The position numbers were made by a program, and so were the translations under genes. This document shows positions 45,440 through 58,274 of a DNA stretch of 64,000 bases, piece after piece (positions within the stretch are counted from its first letter, which is position 1; the number at the start of each line of letters is the position of its first letter). The notes beneath the pieces are model-generated. The model did no database searches. It was not told the origin of the DNA and saw nothing but the letters and a program-made list of their open reading frames with translations. This DNA is from Gordonia hankookensis (GTDB lineage: Bacteria; Actinomycetota; Actinomycetes; Mycobacteriales; Mycobacteriaceae). Location: NCBI RefSeq assembly GCF_014673215.1, contig NZ_JACWMS010000002.1, positions 1,054,001 through 1,118,000 of the forward strand, read 5' to 3'.

Positions 45440-46483
45440 TCATGCCCTGGCCTTTCCCTGCGCGGCATCGCTCAGCCGTGGAAGATAGCGATCGAGCATC
45501 CACGGCAGACTCAGAACCGTGACCGCGCTGGTGGCATACACCAGCGCCGGTTCGTCGAGGCGGACGTAGCCATGGCGCGCGACGGCAGGCATCGTCCGGA
45601 AGACATCGTTGCCCTCCAGGCCACTGCGGACACTGTCGCTGAGGTACCAGGCCACCATGACGTCGGACTCGATGTCACCCAGACGCTCGATACTGGTCGG
45701 GACCGCGTACGACGATCCGCCCGGTGACGGCGCGGTCGGGACGGACGGGGAGATGGTGAACCCGAGGTCCTTCAGCAGCTGCACCCGGGAGTCGGTGGCG
45801 AGATACATGTTGAAGTTGTCCGCCGTCGTTCCGGAGCCGAAAGCTGCCGTCTTACCTGCGAATTCGGGATGTTCCTGCTTGGACTTCGCGATCAGCGCAC
45901 TCGTCGAGTCAACCAGCTGGGCGGCCTTCTGCGTCTCGCCGAGTGCCTTCCCGGCCGTGGTGATCTGGTCCTGCCACGAGGTCTGCCACGCCTTGCCCGG
46001 ATACCCGACGGTCGGCGCGACCTGACTCAGGCGCGAGTACTGCTCGCTGGTGAGTCCGGAGTTCACTGCCAGGATCACGTCTGGCTGCAGGGCCGCGATC
46101 TGCTCGAAGGGCACCGACTTCGACGTGTACTTGAGCAGTGTCGGCTGCGCGCCCTTCAGTTTCGGCTTGTCCCACGGCAGGATCGCGGAATCGTCGTCGA
46201 CGTCGCCGGACATGTCCTGCATCCCCACCGGCACGACACCGAGCGCGAGCGCCGCGTCCGTGCTTCCCCACCCGATGGTGACGACGCGGGTGGGCTTCTT
46301 CTCGATGGTCGCCTTGCCCACCGCGGAGTCGATCGTCACGGGGAAGGCACCGCCGGCTCCGCCGGATGCGGAGGATCCGGCGGAATCGGCGTCGCCGTCG
46401 CTCGAACATCCCGCGACCAGACCGATCACGAGGGTGATCGCGGCGGCGAGGGTGATCAGGGTGGGGATGCGTCTTTCTGACAC
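45440..46483 (-). CDS. ferric-siderophore binding lipoprotein (FecB/class III SBP)
   Basis: The 347-residue protein has a lipoprotein signal ending LVAGC, with Cys26 lipidated. The mature domain contains RVVTIGWGSTDAALALG and LQPDVILAV, which fit periplasmic ferric-siderophore or vitamin B12 binding proteins. It lies between the YcgG-like enzyme and the ABC subunits. A classic FecCD permease is absent, so the ABC partner is uncertain. GTG 46483 was taken as the start, and no ATG in frame gives a better one. Cation-pi or Arg residues that grip the siderophore cannot be read without a structure. Confidence 0.88.
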   Translation of the reverse strand: MSERRIPTLITLAAAITLVIGLVAGCSSDGDADSAGSSASGGAGGAFPVTIDSAVGKATIEKKPTRVVTIGWGSTDAALALGVVPVGMQDMSGDVDDDSAILPWDKPKLKGAQPTLLKYTSKSVPFEQIAALQPDVILAVNSGLTSEQYSRLSQVAPTVGYPGKAWQTSWQDQITTAGKALGETQKAAQLVDSTSALIAKSKQEHPEFAGKTAAFGSGTTADNFNMYLATDSRVQLLKDLGFTISPSVPTAPSPGGSSYAVPTSIERLGDIESDVMVAWYLSDSVRSGLEGNDVFRTMPAVARHGYVRLDEPALVYATSAVTVLSLPWMLDRYLPRLSDAAQGKARA

Positions 46484-46563
46484 GTCAGCTCGTTTCTCGA
46501 GAACTCGAAGATGTGGTGGGTGGCTCGGTGGCTGCTCCGGAACGGGCGGTCCGATTCCTCGGA

Positions 46564-47334
46564 TCACGGCGGGCCCGCACGGAAGGGGCACCGAGCCACG
46601 TCCGAGATCTCCGCGCCGGGATCGTTGGTGTCCGGCAGGAAGTACTGTTTCCACTCCAGGCTGTCCGGATCGCCGTAATCGCCCATCTCGCCGTACATCT
46701 CCATGCCGCCGTCGAACTCCTGGAGTCGCTTGCGGATCATCACCCGCGACGCACGGCCCACCGAGGTCTCGGGCCCGATGTTCTCGAACACCCAGCGCGG
46801 CTGGAAGGTCACCAGGAATACCGGGCTGTTGCGGCTCCGTCGCTTCACGTGCGCAGGTGTCGCACACACGACGAAGATGGGCGTTCCACCGAAGCTGAAC
46901 TCCCACAACGGGTCATCCCCGTCCCGTGGGACATCACCCGGCCACTCGACCTCGTCGCCGTCGTGGAGGTACTGGAGCATGCGCCAGAACGTGCGGAAAT
47001 ATCCCTCGAGGTCGTCCGGCTCCGAATCGGTGTTGAAGAACACCAGGAAGGAGGTCTCCCGTGAGATGCTCCGGTAGACGGAGAGATAGTCGGAGAGCAG
47101 GTCGCGCAGAGTGTCCCAGTTGCCCTCGTCGTACAGTTCGTCGATGAACCCGAATCGCAGCGAGTCGGTCTTGGCCCCTCGCACGGCGAAGGTGCACGGG
47201 AATCCGCTGTCGGGGGACTTGATGAGATCGATCAGTTCCAGCGCAGGCGCGTACCCCCATTCGGGAACCTGCCCCATGCTGACCGTGCGCAGATACTCTC
47301 GCTGCTCGACGTCGCGCGCGTAGTCGGAAACCAT
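46564..47334 (-). CDS. YqcI/YcgG-family protein (DcsA-like heme N-hydroxylase candidate)
   Basis: The 256-residue protein has the YqcI/YcgG family signature FPCTFAVRGAKTDSLRFGF (45-63) and HVKRRSRNSPVFLVTFQP in the second half. A member of this family, DcsA of D-cycloserine biosynthesis, is a heme-dependent arginine N-omega-hydroxylase. Another family member accompanies graminine formation in gramibactin producers. The protein is soluble and starts at ATG 47334, two bases after the SznF-like stop, so the two enzymes are translationally linked. I infer that it makes N-hydroxyarginine for the downstream pathway. The substrate is not proven, and the heme ligand was not identified by eye. Confidence 0.8.
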   Translation of the reverse strand: MVSDYARDVEQREYLRTVSMGQVPEWGYAPALELIDLIKSPDSGFPCTFAVRGAKTDSLRFGFIDELYDEGNWDTLRDLLSDYLSVYRSISRETSFLVFFNTDSEPDDLEGYFRTFWRMLQYLHDGDEVEWPGDVPRDGDDPLWEFSFGGTPIFVVCATPAHVKRRSRNSPVFLVTFQPRWVFENIGPETSVGRASRVMIRKRLQEFDGGMEMYGEMGDYGDPDSLEWKQYFLPDTNDPGAEISDVARCPFRAGPP

Positions 47335-47336
47335 TG

Positions 47337-48755
47337 TCAGATGATGTTCTTCAGCAGATCGTCGGAGATGATCGGCTGATGGTAGGTACAGACGCCGGAC
47401 AGCACAGTCGAGCCGTGCAGCCTGGTCACCGGGATGAGGATCTTGTCCCCGGCAGTCAGTTCGATCGTGTGCGTCACGTTGTTCCAGAACCGCATGTCGC
47501 CCTCTTCGACCATCACGAGCCGATGCTCGTTGTGCACGTGGGTCGTCGAGGTCTCCTCTTCGCTCTCCACAAAGGTGTCGAGGTCGACCTCGATCCGGTT
47601 GTCCTCGAGGTACCGATGGATCTTCTCCGCGTATTCCTTGTGGAGTTCGATCTTGTCGGCCCAGCTCACCTGCAGCGTGAGATCGTCGTCCCAGATCTCA
47701 CGCAGCCTGGCAGCGTGTGCCACGCCTTTCTGGAACCCGGTCAGAGCCGCCTGACCGAAGGACGTGATCAGCGCGCCCACCACCGATTCCAGTGTGGGCG
47801 TGTCGTCCCAGCCGACCCCGAGGTCGAGGCCGCGCAACGCGTCGTCGTCGGCGCCCATCCCGAGTGCGTCGGGCAGGCAACGGCGGAACGCGTCGGTATC
47901 GCGCGGACCGGTGTGGTTCAACAGCCACGCCGCACCGAGGAGTTCGGGTAGACGTGCCGCATCGGAAGCCAGCGACATCAGGTGGTTTCCCCGCGCCAGG
48001 CTCGATCCCAGGAGCAACTGCCAGTAGGCACCCGGCGTCTGCTCGAGGTCACCGTAGCGGAGCAACGCCCGGTAGTCCGGCCGACGTCCGACCCAGTCCG
48101 TATAGGACTCCTGCAGGAGCCGCCCGATCTCGTCGGCGCTCTGCGGGAACTCCCCGATCGCTGCGCGGCCGAGCGCGGCACGCGCCGCCGGCATGAATCC
48201 GTGGTACTGGATGAGCGCGAAGACCGTGGCTTCCCTTGCGCCGGTGAGCTGTTCGAGAACTGACGGGGCCACGAGGTCTTTCGTTTCGGCCAGCCGCTTC
48301 GATACCCAGGCGGACAGTTCGTCCGCATCGCTCACCGGCTCGAGGGCATCGTCGAGGAAGGAGTAGAGATGCCGCTCGAGGACCGGACGCGCCATCGCCG
48401 ATCGAATCCGGTTGTCCTGGCTGTAGAACGACGACCGGTCACCGGCGATCGGCTCGTCGTCGCGCGGGGCGACCAGGGAGATCTCCAGATCGTTGATGTT
48501 GCGCAGCATGCGGTGACCGAGGAGCGCCGAGAGCCGCATCGACTTCTCGGCAGGCATCTCGCGGTTGAACTTCACCCATTCGAGATCGTCCGGCCGCACC
48601 GGTCGTCGATAGGGGTTGTCCGGAGTCGACAACTCGCTCCACTCCGCCGCCCGGAATGCCGGGTTCGATGCGAATGCTACGACGACCGCGTCCGGGTCGG
48701 CAGCCCGTTGCAGCGGCTTACCCGCCGCCGATCCGTCCTGATCGTGATCTGCCAT
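47337..48755 (-). CDS. SznF-like N-N-bond-forming enzyme with intact cupin and degenerate diiron domain
   Basis: The 472-residue protein matches SznF in overall layout as I recall it: NPYRR.RP at about 47-54, FYS..NR at 110-116, RPVLER at 123-128 and FLDD at 133-136. The C-terminal cupin has HVH (His406, His408) and His447, against the SznF iron ligands His407, His409 and His448. The central helical domain, which in SznF binds two irons through E189, E215, H225, E281, H311, D315 and H318, keeps only E216 here. The others align with Ala, Pro/Asp, Asn and non-ligand residues. I infer that the cupin is active and the diiron site is not, with hydroxylation passed to the YcgG enzyme. It is the first gene of the iron-regulated operon. 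ATG 48755 has GAAGGG upstream. Confidence 0.83.
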   Translation of the reverse strand: MADHDQDGSAAGKPLQRAADPDAVVVAFASNPAFRAAEWSELSTPDNPYRRPVRPDDLEWVKFNREMPAEKSMRLSALLGHRMLRNINDLEISLVAPRDDEPIAGDRSSFYSQDNRIRSAMARPVLERHLYSFLDDALEPVSDADELSAWVSKRLAETKDLVAPSVLEQLTGAREATVFALIQYHGFMPAARAALGRAAIGEFPQSADEIGRLLQESYTDWVGRRPDYRALLRYGDLEQTPGAYWQLLLGSSLARGNHLMSLASDAARLPELLGAAWLLNHTGPRDTDAFRRCLPDALGMGADDDALRGLDLGVGWDDTPTLESVVGALITSFGQAALTGFQKGVAHAARLREIWDDDLTLQVSWADKIELHKEYAEKIHRYLEDNRIEVDLDTFVESEEETSTTHVHNEHRLVMVEEGDMRFWNNVTHTIELTAGDKILIPVTRLHGSTVLSGVCTYHQPIISDDLLKNII

Positions 48756-48776
48756 GTCGCCCTTCGGTAGTGGTGG

Positions 48777-48795
48777 TTAGGCCAGCCTTACCGTA
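48777..48795 (-). promoter_or_regulatory. IdeR-like iron box of the siderophore operon
   Basis: TTAGGCCAGCCTTACCGTA matches the IdeR consensus (TTAGGTTAGGCTAACCTAA) at 12 of 19 positions, including TTAGG, the central AG.CT and ACC. It overlaps the -10 element of the operon promoter, the usual place for Fe-IdeR repression. It lies 22 bases upstream of the SznF-like start. Confidence 0.72.
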
Positions 48796-48818
48796 GGGAG
48801 TAATAGCCTATACGTCAA
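48790..48818 (-). promoter_or_regulatory. promoter of the siderophore operon
   Basis: On the minus strand TTGACG (48818-48813) and TACGGT (48795-48790) are separated by 17 bases, a good sigma-A-type -35/-10 pair. The -10 is the first part of the IdeR-like box. A leader of about 30 bases would carry the ribosome binding site GAAGGG. It is the only promoter I see for the seven genes down to 34,057. Confidence 0.65.
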
Positions 48819-48937
48819 CTGCCGTATCTGGTTCTTTTCGATGATTCGGACAATTCGGGCATGCCGACATGGAGGCAGGCACGCACCCCACACGCACCAT
48901 TGATTCGGCGCGCGGGGCCGAGAGGAAATCGGGTCGC

Positions 48938-49828
48938 TTATGCCAGGCGGGCGAGAAAGTCGTGGGCCCACTGCACGGCGGTCACGCCCGGACGAACCTG
49001 GAACGCCGCATAGTTGCCGTGCGCACCTGACTTGAGGAAGGCGTTGAAGATCGTGATCTGCTCGCGCGCACGAGCATTGCTCAATTCCTCGACGATCTTT
49101 CCCGGGCCACCGAGGGTGAGGAGTTCGGCGACGATGGCTCCGGCCTCCGCCTGGTACTGGCCGATCTGGCTCGGCGTCGGGTCACTGGTCTCCGCCAGGT
49201 ACCCGACGACTCTCGTGATGAAGTAGTCGCGAGGAACGTTGCAGTAGAGGTCGAGTGGCTCACAGATCGTGAAGGCCCGCGGCTTGACCCACCCCATGCC
49301 ATCGAGCCGTGGGCCGCCGCTGCCCTCGCCGGCCAGCGGTGGTCCGATCAGATTGTCCTGCCGAGATCTGCGTGGATCGGAGATCAGCACCACTCCCGCC
49401 ACCTGACCCGGCCGGATCGCCGCCCGGCCGGTCCCGATCTCCGACGCCACGTCTCCGGCGGCGTCGGCACCCTGGCTGTATCCCGTCAGCGCGATCCGCG
49501 TCCCCGGGCACCGCCGCAGCATGGTGGCGGCCAGTCCGGTCGTGTTGGCCACCGCCTGCGCCTTGGACTTTCCGTAGATCGCCTTCTCCCACGGGAACGC
49601 GGTCGCGTCGTATCCGACGAACTGCACCCGTGTCTCCGGCCCGAGTCCCGAGGTCACGGCCCGCAGGATGCCGGGACTCCGGCCGTTGGCCCACGTGCCG
49701 GGAACAGCGAGGACATAGATCTCCGGGCATCCCGGCGGCACCGCAGCCGCTGCCGATCCGACACCCACCGAGATCCCGGCAGCCGTGATCATGGCCACCA
49801 CGGAAGCGATCATCCTGCGCAGACGCAT
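48938..49828 (-). CDS. secreted cutinase-family serine esterase
   Basis: The 296-residue protein has a Sec signal (about residues 1-30, ending SAAAAV) and the cutinase core. GYSQG holds the nucleophile Ser, the pair CPEIYVLAVPGTW/RCPG resembles the first disulfide region, and Cys192-type CEPLDLYCNVP resembles the second. An Asp/His pair is expected near LDLYCNVPRDYF. Members hydrolyse cutin, triglycerides, phospholipids or mycolate esters outside the cell. ATG 49828 was chosen because GGGGA lies nine bases upstream. The GTG at 49837 abuts the site. It is a single gene, next to the siderophore promoter region. Confidence 0.87.
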   Translation of the reverse strand: MRLRRMIASVVAMITAAGISVGVGSAAAAVPPGCPEIYVLAVPGTWANGRSPGILRAVTSGLGPETRVQFVGYDATAFPWEKAIYGKSKAQAVANTTGLAATMLRRCPGTRIALTGYSQGADAAGDVASEIGTGRAAIRPGQVAGVVLISDPRRSRQDNLIGPPLAGEGSGGPRLDGMGWVKPRAFTICEPLDLYCNVPRDYFITRVVGYLAETSDPTPSQIGQYQAEAGAIVAELLTLGGPGKIVEELSNARAREQITIFNAFLKSGAHGNYAAFQVRPGVTAVQWAHDFLARLA

Positions 49829-49979
49829 CGTCGGCACTCCCCTCGCGCCCGGTTCGTGTCACGAGTGTAGTCGGCGAACGCCCATCCGGAATCTCTTCGG
49901 TGACGAATCCTTGCCGGGTTCACGTCCCGCCGGTGGCGGACGTGAACGCGCCGATCGTTCCCGATCCAGAGGAGTTCCC

Positions 49980-50414
49980 GTGGTCGATGTGACCCGCACG
50001 TTCACCGTTGCCCGCCCGCTCGGCGCGGTCGTCGCCTATCTCCGCGATTTCGCCAACGCGGTCGAGTGGGACCCGGGCACCCAGAGCTGCGAGCAGATCG
50101 GCACCGACCCGGTCGGGCCGGGTACCCAGTGGCACAACGTCACCCAGCTGTACGGGATCACCACCGACCTCACCTACGAACTGACCCGCGACGACGCCGA
50201 CCACCTGACGTTCACCGGCACCAACAAGACCGCGACCTCCGTCGACGACATGACATTCGGTACGAGCGACGGTACGTCGACCATCGTGACCTACCACGCA
50301 CATGTCGAGTTCAACGGTCTCGCCCGACTCGCCGACCCGATTGTCCAGATCGCCTTCGGCCGGCTCGCCGGAGCCGTCGAGCGCCAGATGACCTCGGCTC
50401 TGCTCACGATCTGA
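49980..50414 (+). CDS. SRPBCC-family protein
   Basis: The 144-residue protein has the START/SRPBCC helix-grip pattern: DVTRTFTVARPLGAVVAYLRDFANAVEWDPGTQSC, a beta-sheet middle and a C-terminal helix (ADPIVQIAFGRLAGAVERQM). It probably binds a hydrophobic ligand, but no family with known function is identifiable. GTG 49980 has GAGGAG five bases upstream. It is divergent from the cutinase gene and convergent with the TetR gene. Confidence 0.82.
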   Translation: MVDVTRTFTVARPLGAVVAYLRDFANAVEWDPGTQSCEQIGTDPVGPGTQWHNVTQLYGITTDLTYELTRDDADHLTFTGTNKTATSVDDMTFGTSDGTSTIVTYHAHVEFNGLARLADPIVQIAFGRLAGAVERQMTSALLTI

Positions 50415-50435
50415 CGCACGCTCGGTGTGCGTGGA

Positions 50436-51677
50436 TCAGCGGCCGGCCCGGATGATCGGAGCCTCGAGTACGGCTCGCGCCAGGTGACGTGCCGCGTCCG
50501 GCAGAGCGGGAGTACGCAAGGTGGGGATGCGCACCACACCGTTGATCACCGCGAGGGCGAGGTCGACCAGCGCCTGCGCCTCATCCGGACTCAGCTCCGG
50601 CCTGCACTCCATCTCGAGTCGTCGCCACTCCCCCACGTAGTCGAGGTAGGTTCGCTCGAGCACGGTGCGTTCGGCGTCGTCGAGGATGCCCGAATGCGAC
50701 AGACAGACGGTGATGAGATCCCAGTGGTCGAAGGCGAATCGCGCGTAGTGGCCGGTCAGGTCGTCGAGCGCCTGTCGCGGCTCGGACGCACTGCGGAGAA
50801 CCTGGCCCAAGGTGAGCCAGAGCGATTCGAACGCCCGGCTGACCCCGGACGCCACGATCTCGCGCTTGCTGGCAAAGTAGTTGTACACACTCGGTCCGGC
50901 GATGCCGACCGCATCGCCGATGTCGTCGAGGCTGACCGTCTGGTACCCGCGTACGGCGAACATGGTGATCGCGGTACCCAGCAACGTTTCTCGCCGCGAC
51001 GCAGGCCGGAGCCCGCCCATGGCATCGGAGGCGGACAGGGCGTCGGAGGCGGACAGTGCCTCGTCCGGAGACATCGCCTGGCCGTCCGACGTGTCGCCGA
51101 TCCCCAGGCGGCCGGCGACCACGATCGCATCGACCGCGGACGCCAGGGTCCGCCGTTGATCGGCAACCGGCACCGCGAGCGGCCGATGACCCGGCCAGTC
51201 CAGCGCAGCGAAGACGGCCCACGCGGTGGTCCGCGAAGGCACACACCCTGCCTCCGAACCCACTTCGATCATCGCCGCGACGCGGCGGCCGACGCCACGC
51301 AGTCGCTGGAAGAGCTGGTCGTACTCCACCGGGGACAGATTCCCGCTGTCGCGGGACCAGAGCAGATCGAAGGCCCGGACATCGAGCGCGGCCTGCGCGA
51401 TCCGGTCGGTCGCCGTCTCCCAGTCGTCCACGCCCTCGACGGCGCGTTCGTATCGGGCCAACGCGGCATCGAGGACCGCGACCAGGAGATCGTGCTTGCT
51501 CCGGTAGTGCCGGTACAAGGCGCTCGGCACGATACCGAGGTTGCCGGCGATGTCGCTCATCCCCACACCGTGGTACCCATGGTCACGGAACATGCCCGCG
51601 GCCGTTTCCAGGATCCGCTGCTTACGGTCCTTGGGACGGGATCGCCTCGCCGGGCGATCCACCCCTGTAGTCATCAT
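50436..51677 (-). CDS. tandem double TetR-family regulator
   Basis: The 413-residue protein consists of two TetR-like units. One helix-turn-helix begins RILETAAGMFRDHGYHGVGMSDIA (about 22-45, ending ALYRHYRSKHDLL). A second is in the C-terminal half (LLGTAITMFAVRGYQTVSLDDIG, then VYNYFASKREIV). The linker contains a small repeat, SASDALSASDAM. Double TetR proteins are rare but known in actinobacteria, and often act as single-chain pseudo-dimers. The start at ATG 51677 follows no strong site. An ATG one codon later is also possible. Targets are unknown, and the neighbouring SRPBCC and gltD genes are candidates. Confidence 0.85.
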   Translation of the reverse strand: MMTTGVDRPARRSRPKDRKQRILETAAGMFRDHGYHGVGMSDIAGNLGIVPSALYRHYRSKHDLLVAVLDAALARYERAVEGVDDWETATDRIAQAALDVRAFDLLWSRDSGNLSPVEYDQLFQRLRGVGRRVAAMIEVGSEAGCVPSRTTAWAVFAALDWPGHRPLAVPVADQRRTLASAVDAIVVAGRLGIGDTSDGQAMSPDEALSASDALSASDAMGGLRPASRRETLLGTAITMFAVRGYQTVSLDDIGDAVGIAGPSVYNYFASKREIVASGVSRAFESLWLTLGQVLRSASEPRQALDDLTGHYARFAFDHWDLITVCLSHSGILDDAERTVLERTYLDYVGEWRRLEMECRPELSPDEAQALVDLALAVINGVVRIPTLRTPALPDAARHLARAVLEAPIIRAGR

Positions 51678-51863
51678 GGTCTTCCCGTCGGGTCGGGGCG
51701 TCTGGATGCCACCGGTACTGGAGCACCCTCCACTCTGCTACATGTCCGGCCCGGTTCACCACATATCCGTGGATGAACTGGTCGTGCTCGGCATCGTTCG
51801 TACCCGAAACAAACGAATCAGTTGGGCGAGTCGGCAGTTCGGTGATTCAGCGGACCCGGTGAC

Positions 51864-53310
51864 TCAGCGTTGGGCGGCCTGGGTCGGGACGATCGGCGCG
51901 GGCAGATCCGTCCGGCCGGCCAGGAAAGTATCGGCGGCCGCAGCTGCCGATCGACCCTCGGCGATCGCCCACACGATCAGCGACTGTCCACGACCGGCGT
52001 CGCCTGCCACGAACACTCCCGGCACACCGACGGCGGCGAAGTCGTCGTCGCGCTTGATGTTGCCGCGCTGGTCGTATTCGACGCCGAGCTTGTCGAGGAA
52101 ATCCTCGCGCTCGGGTCCGACGAAGCCCATCGCCAGCAGGACCAGGTCGCACTCGAGCTCGAACTCGCTGCCCTCGACCTTCTCGAACCGTCCGTCACGC
52201 ATGACCACCTCGTGCGCCTTCAGCGCGGTGACCTTGCCGTCCGTGCCGGTGAACTCCTCGGTGTTGACCGAGAAGACGCGCTCGCCGCCTTCCTCATGCG
52301 CCGATGACACACGGTACATCAGCGGGTAGGTCGGCCACGGCGTCGACTCGGCGCGCTCGTTCGGCGGCTTCGGCATGATCTCGAACTGGTGCACGATCTC
52401 GGCGCCCTGGCGCAATGCGGTGCCGAGGCAGTCCGCGCCGGTGTCGCCGCCACCGATGATGACGACCTTCTTGCCCTTGGCGGTGATCTGCCCTTCGACG
52501 GTGTCGCCGAGCTGGATCCGGTTGGACTGCGGCAGGAACTCCATCGCCTGGTGGACGCCGTCGAGCTCACGGCCCGGGATCGGCAGATCACGACCGATGG
52601 TGGAACCATTGGCCAGCACGACCGCGTCGAAGTCCGCTCGCAGTTGCTCCACGGTGACGTCGACGCCGACGTTCACGCCGGTCCGGAACACGGTGCCCTC
52701 GGCCTCCATCTGGGCCAGACGGCGGTCGATGTGCCGCTTCTCCATCTTGAATTCCGGGATGCCGTAGCGCAGCAGTCCACCGATGCGGTCGGCACGCTCG
52801 AACAGCGTGACGTCGTGTCCGGCACGGGTGAGCTGCTGTGCGGCAGCGAGACCCGCGGGGCCCGAGCCGACCACGGCGGCCGAACGCCCGGTCTTCTCGG
52901 TGGGCAGCACCGGGGTCACCCAGCCACTCTCGAAGGCGTTGTCGATCAGCTCGACCTCGACCTGTTTGATCGTCACGGCCGGCTGATTGATGCCGAGGAC
53001 GCAGGAGGCCTCGCACGGCGCCGGGCAGAGCCGACCGGTGAACTCCGGGAAGTTGTTGGTCGCGTGCAGCCGCTCGATACCCTCACGCCACTGGTCCTTG
53101 TAGACCAGGTCGTTCCACTCGGGGATGAGGTTGCCCAGCGGGCAACCGTTGTGGCAGAACGGGATACCGCAGTCCATGCAGCGGCTGGCCTGGGTCCTCA
53201 ACTCCGACTTGTCGAAATCGGTGTAGACCTCTTTCCAGTCCAGCAGTCGCAGTTCGACCGGACGGCGGTCGGGCAGCTCCCGCTCGGTGTGCTTGAGAAA
53301 ACCTCTGGGG

Positions 53311-53318
<8 letters not shown>
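51864..53318 (-). CDS. gltD: glutamate synthase small subunit (beta)
   Basis: The NADPH-dependent GOGAT beta subunit supplies electrons to the large subunit. The 484-residue protein has the N-terminal Cys cluster ([19 protein letters not shown], about 46-64) that binds Fe-S clusters, then two Rossmann nucleotide sites ([15 protein letters not shown] for FAD and GGGDTGADC for NADPH) and the closing [18 protein letters not shown]. The GTG start at 53318 lies inside the last eight bases of gltB, so the two are coupled. It is the second gene of the gltBD operon. The stop codon is 187 bases from the TetR gene. Confidence 0.96.
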
Positions 53319-57918
<4,600 letters not shown>

Positions 57919-57966
57919 AAGTTCGCCTCACTCTGTGCGCGACGCTGCGCACGCAATCACCGTTAT

Positions 57967-58004
57967 GTGTCCTAGGGACACCGTTGACGTGTGTCCGTGG
58001 ACAC
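57967..58004. promoter_or_regulatory. two palindromic operator candidates upstream of gltB
   Basis: GTGTCCTAGGGACAC (57967-57981, 3-bp spacer) and GTGTCCGTGGACAC (57991-58004, 2-bp spacer) are each perfect inverted repeats with the same 6-bp arms. Their centres are about 23.5 bp apart, roughly two helical turns. They lie about 50-85 bases upstream of the gltB start, consistent with an unidentified nitrogen- or amino-acid-responsive regulator. Confidence 0.6.
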
Positions 58005-58274
58005 CGACCACCGGCTCGTCGCGAATCCCCCCGAATCCTTGGGCTGACCTGGGAGTCTTCTCCAGCCATGTAGCGGTGTCCGTGTCAGCGTCGTTGCTGA
58101 CGGCGCACCCGGGATAGAGCTGCTCCACCCGGCACCACCCTGCTCTGCGAAAGCATTGTGAGTCATTTTCTCACGCCGGGTACCAGGTATCGAAATCCGG
58201 ATAGCACAACCGTGATGATTCCGCAGCTGACGCGGCCGAAAGGGCCATTCGACGCCCCTGGTTCGTCTAGCGTC
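58005..58274. other. intergenic region between gltB and the esterase
   Basis: About 270 bases without a supported gene. It follows the gltB operators and should contain the esterase promoter. I saw no clear -10/-35 pair. A GTG at 58158 opens the esterase frame early, but the family-like protein begins at 58275. Confidence 0.4.
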
